Shown here piece after piece: positions 6,446 to 8,741 of a stretch of 8,741 nt of DNA. The DNA lies in the NCBI GenBank assembly GCA_021780705.1, contig JAJXYG010000280.1, positions 1 to 8,741 on the forward strand. The letters run 5' to 3'. Below the pieces are notes generated by a model. That model saw nothing but the letters and a program-made list of their open reading frames with translations, was not told the DNA's origin and searched no databases. Made by a program: the position numbers and the translations under genes. The stretch comes from Bacteroidota bacterium. GTDB lineage: Bacteria; Bacteroidota; Bacteroidia; Chitinophagales; Chitinophagaceae. Positions within the stretch are counted from its first letter, which is position 1. Each line of letters begins with the position of its first letter.

Positions 6446-6475
6446 AAAAAAACCCCTTCCGGGAAGAAGGGGTTT
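6446..6475 (-). terminator. Intrinsic terminator of the sigma-factor gene
   Basis: The arms at 6450-6459 and 6466-6475 form a perfect 10-bp stem with a GC-rich core (CCCC/GGGG) around a 6-nt loop. On the minus strand the stem runs into seven Ts (6446-6452). It lies 19 bp after the stop codon of the sigma-factor gene, so that gene is monocistronic. There is no T-run on the + side. Confidence 0.88.
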
Positions 6476-6494
6476 GCTATTGGGAGGCAATGTA

Positions 6495-7076
6495 TTATAA
6501 AGCGATCTGCTTTTCAGCCATCATCTTCCTGAGATTGATCAGTCCGTAACGCATCCTTCCCAGGGCGGTATTGATGCTGCAGTTGGTCAGCTTGGCAATT
6601 TCTTTGAAGCTCAAATCTGCATAATGTCTCATCACGATTACTTCCCTTTGGTCTTCGGGAAGCATATCCAGCAGCCTTCTGACCCTGTCATGGCTCTGGG
6701 ATTTCATCATCTTCTCATCGGCACCGGGTTCTGCAAAATTGATGACTTCAAAAATGTCGCGGTCATCACTGGTTTTGATGGAAGGACTTCTTTTGATCTT
6801 CCTGAAATGATCTACGCATAAGTTGTGGGCAATGCGCATGGCCCAGGGCAGGAATTTTCCCTCATCAGTGTAACGACCCCCGTTGATGGTGTCGATTACC
6901 CTGATAAAAGTATCCTGGAAAATGTCTTCAGCCAGGTATTTGTCTTTTACGAGCAAATAAATGGAAGTGTAAATTTTCTCCTTGTAGCGGGTTACCAGAC
7001 TGGTTAAGGCTTCTACATCCCCATCAAGATAAAGATGAATGAGTTGTTGGTCGGATAAGTTGGACATGGATTTCAT
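6495..7076 (-). CDS. ECF-type sigma-70 family RNA polymerase sigma factor
   Basis: A 193-residue sigma factor with only regions 2 and 4, as in ECF (RpoE-like) sigmas. Region 2 covers about 22-93, with LAEDIFQDTFIRVI (48-61), which contacts core polymerase, and GKFLPWAMRIAHNLCVDHFRK (73-93), which covers the -10-binding part. An acidic linker (about 95-128) precedes region 4 at about 130-185, with LPEDQREVIVMRHYADLSFKEIAKLTNCSINTALGRMRYGLINLRK, including the helix-turn-helix that reads the -35 region. Start ATG is at 7074-7076; a second ATG three codons on is also possible and would give MSNLSDQQLI, a common N-terminus for this group as I recall it. No anti-sigma gene follows: a strong terminator comes 19 bp after the stop. 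It is divergent from uvrA over a 245-bp AT-rich gap. Its regulon and inducing signal cannot be read from the sequence. Confidence 0.93.
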   Translation of the reverse strand: MKSMSNLSDQQLIHLYLDGDVEALTSLVTRYKEKIYTSIYLLVKDKYLAEDIFQDTFIRVIDTINGGRYTDEGKFLPWAMRIAHNLCVDHFRKIKRSPSIKTSDDRDIFEVINFAEPGADEKMMKSQSHDRVRRLLDMLPEDQREVIVMRHYADLSFKEIAKLTNCSINTALGRMRYGLINLRKMMAEKQIAL

Positions 7077-7302
7077 AATCTGTTAAGATTTTTGGTTATG
7101 GATATTGTGTAAGTTTAATCCAATTAAAGAGAAGCGAGGGGAAACTTATGCGAGTGCAGGAGGTCCTTCATTCGTTCTGGATAATTGGATAGTCTAAATT
7201 AGGACATAAAATAATTCCTCAAAATTTATCACTCGTTTTTTTGATGAAAAATGAAAATTTGGGTGATTGTACTCGGGGAAGTATCGTAAATCTACGAATC
7301 GT

Positions 7303-7310
7303 TATTTTTG
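7303..7310 (+). promoter_or_regulatory. Candidate -7 box of uvrA
   Basis: TATTTTTG matches TAnnTTTG exactly and ends 11 bp before the uvrA ATG. Transcription from it would begin only a few bases before the ATG, giving a nearly leaderless mRNA. No TTG lies at the expected -33 distance (the nearest, 7267-7269, is too far), so this is tentative. Confidence 0.3.
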
Positions 7311-7321
7311 CAATCGCAAAG

Positions 7322-8741
7322 ATGAATCAGAAGAAAAAAAAGCCATCCGTAAATCACCCTGTTGTGGTAAAACCCTCATCCGATATATATATTAAAGGTG
7401 CCAGAGCGCACAACCTCAAAAATATCGATGTGGTAATTCCGCGCAATAATTTGATCGTAGTAACCGGGGTATCCGGTTCGGGAAAATCTTCCCTCACCAT
7501 GGATACCCTGTTTGCCGAAGGGCAAAGAAGATACACCGAAAGTCTTAGCGCATATGCCAGGCAGTTTATGGCACGAATGAATAAACCGGATGTGGATTAT
7601 ATCAAAGGACTGTGCCCCGCCATAGCCATTGAACAAAAGGTGATCACCCGAACCCCCCGGTCCACCGTTGGCAGCATGACCGAAATCTATGATTACCTCC
7701 GGCTGCTTTATGCCCGGGTGGGCAAGACCATTTCCCCGGTCAGTGGCAGGGAAGTCAAAAAGGATGATGTACCCGAGGTGGTCCATGCCATCGGGCAAAT
7801 GGAGGAAGGTACCCGAATTCTTATCCTGGTGCCCTTTCGGATGCACCACAAAAGAGATATACAGGAAGAATTGAACATCCTGATGCAAAAAGGATTTTCC
7901 AGGGTGTATGTGCAAAAGGAAGTGCTCCGGATAGAAGAAATTGAAAACCTTTCCAGCCTGAAAGAGACTTTTTCCCATCACACCCCCTACGTCCTTATCG
8001 ACAGGCTGGTAGCCAAAAAATGGGATGCCGATGACCTGCACCGGATATCCGATTCTGTCTCTACCGCTTTTTATGAGGGAGAAGGAGAAGTCATCCTTGA
8101 AGTCAATTCCAAAAAGCAACTGCACTTCTCCAACCGGTTTGAACTGGACGGAATCAAATTTGAAGAACCGGTACCCAATTTATTTTCTTTCAACAATCCC
8201 TACGGCGCCTGCCCGGTGTGCGGAGGATTTTCCATGGTGCTCGGAATAGATCCGGACCTCGTAATCCCAGACAAAAGGCTAAGCGTATACGAAAACGCCA
8301 TAGCACCCTGGAGAGGCGAAAAATTAAGTGCCTGGAAGGACCGCCTGGTCAGGATGGCAAGACATTTCGATTTCCCGATCCATAAACCGGTGATCGATCT
8401 TACCACAGCCGAATACAACCTCCTGTGGACCGGAAATGAGTATTTCTCGGGGCTCGATGATTTTTTCAGGGAGGTGGAGCAAAACCTTTACAAAGTGCAA
8501 TACCGGGTTCTGCTGAGCCGGTACCGCGGAAGGACCCTCTGCCCGGAATGCAAAGGTTACCGGCTCAGGAAGGAAGCGCTTTATGTACAGGTCGGACACC
8601 AGCATGTCGGAGAACTGGGTGAGATGCCCGTCAGGGACCTCAGGGAATGGTTCAGTCAACTGAGCCTTTCTGAATTTGACCAAAAGGTGGCCAAAAGAAT
8701 TCTCCTGGAAATTAATACCCGGCTCCAGACCTTGCTGGACG
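7322..8741 (+). CDS. uvrA: Excinuclease ABC subunit UvrA, N-terminal half (cut by window end)
   Basis: The frame is open from ATG 7322-7324 to the window end, 473 codons of a protein that is normally about 940 residues. UvrA is the damage-sensing ABC ATPase of nucleotide excision repair and loads UvrB at lesions. Seen here: KGARAHNLKNIDV (25-37); Walker A GVSGSGKSS (49-57) followed by LFAEGQRRYTESLSAYARQF (63-82); PAIAIEQK and TRTPRSTVGSMTEIYDYLRLLYARVG, the usual stretch after the first Walker A; then the insertion domains. In the first zinc module only the second pair is present (C297-P-V-C300); where other UvrAs have the first CxxC, this one reads RFELDGIKFEEP (272-283). CPECKGYRLRKEALYV (407-422) is conserved. 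A basic, lysine-rich tail of about 20 residues precedes the first domain. The second ATPase half lies outside the window. It is divergent from the sigma factor. Confidence 0.97.
   Translation, partial: MNQKKKKPSVNHPVVVKPSSDIYIKGARAHNLKNIDVVIPRNNLIVVTGVSGSGKSSLTMDTLFAEGQRRYTESLSAYARQFMARMNKPDVDYIKGLCPAIAIEQKVITRTPRSTVGSMTEIYDYLRLLYARVGKTISPVSGREVKKDDVPEVVHAIGQMEEGTRILILVPFRMHHKRDIQEELNILMQKGFSRVYVQKEVLRIEEIENLSSLKETFSHHTPYVLIDRLVAKKWDADDLHRISDSVSTAFYEGEGEVILEVNSKKQLHFSNRFELDGIKFEEPVPNLFSFNNPYGACPVCGGFSMVLGIDPDLVIPDKRLSVYENAIAPWRGEKLSAWKDRLVRMARHFDFPIHKPVIDLTTAEYNLLWTGNEYFSGLDDFFREVEQNLYKVQYRVLLSRYRGRTLCPECKGYRLRKEALYVQVGHQHVGELGEMPVRDLREWFSQLSLSEFDQKVAKRILLEINTRLQTLLD

Noticed and set aside
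7118..7190. ATCCAATT (7118-7125) and AATTGGAT (7183-7190) inverted repeat between the sigma gene and uvrA
   Set aside because: The arms are AT-rich and 57 bp apart; without conservation data this is within chance for AT-rich intergenic DNA.
291..7203. TCTAAATTAGG found at 291-301 and again at 7193-7203
   Set aside because: About nine 11-base matches are expected by chance in 8.7 kb, and the two sites have no shared context.
7376..8125. 249-codon minus-strand frame
   Set aside because: It is a shadow of uvrA, which is open through this whole stretch with Walker A and other UvrA motifs.
1..8741. CRISPR array, tRNA, rRNA or phage attachment site
   Set aside because: No regularly spaced repeats, no cloverleaf or conserved T-loop sequence and no integrase were seen on either strand.

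Overview
The window looks like a chromosomal segment of a Bacteroidota bacterium, most likely a flavobacterium of moderate GC. The evidence is: no Shine-Dalgarno-like sequences before the genes, several exact matches to the Bacteroidota -7 promoter box TAnnTTTG before gene starts, a short stand-alone ECF sigma factor, and a UvrA that lacks the first CxxC of its first zinc module. The genus cannot be fixed from this sequence.

Left part (1-2391, + strand): the 3' end of one S66-family LD-carboxypeptidase is followed by a gene-free gap of about 520 bp, then a complete second LD-carboxypeptidase, then 17 bp later a TylF/MycF-like SAM-dependent methyltransferase. The gap holds what looks like a decayed IS200/IS605-type element (about 231-656). 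It has a perfect 8-bp hairpin with a TTT loop near each end, a left flank ending in TTTAA, a right end finishing TTCAC, and reading-frame remnants resembling the C-terminal tails of TnpB proteins. The carboxypeptidases probably trim or recycle peptidoglycan stem peptides; the substrate of the methyltransferase is unknown.

Middle part (2396-6106, - strand): a KUP-type potassium transporter (kup) is followed by two tandem membrane-anchored alpha/beta hydrolases of the BEM46/ABHD type, 35 bp apart and each with an intact Ser-Asp-His triad. The second one meets the methyltransferase tail to tail with only 4 bp between stop codons. A candidate promoter lies about 70 bp upstream of kup.

Right part (6446-8741): an ECF sigma factor on the - strand, with a strong intrinsic terminator just after its stop, is divergent from uvrA on the + strand. 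uvrA runs off the window after 473 codons. Three genes (the second carboxypeptidase, the first hydrolase and kup) have no usable in-frame ATG and must use TTG or GTG.

I see no defence island, CRISPR array, phage or biosynthetic cluster, and no convincing new system. The points most worth a second look are the IS605-like remnant with its guide-RNA-like right end, the altered zinc module of UvrA, and a possible operator in the kup promoter.
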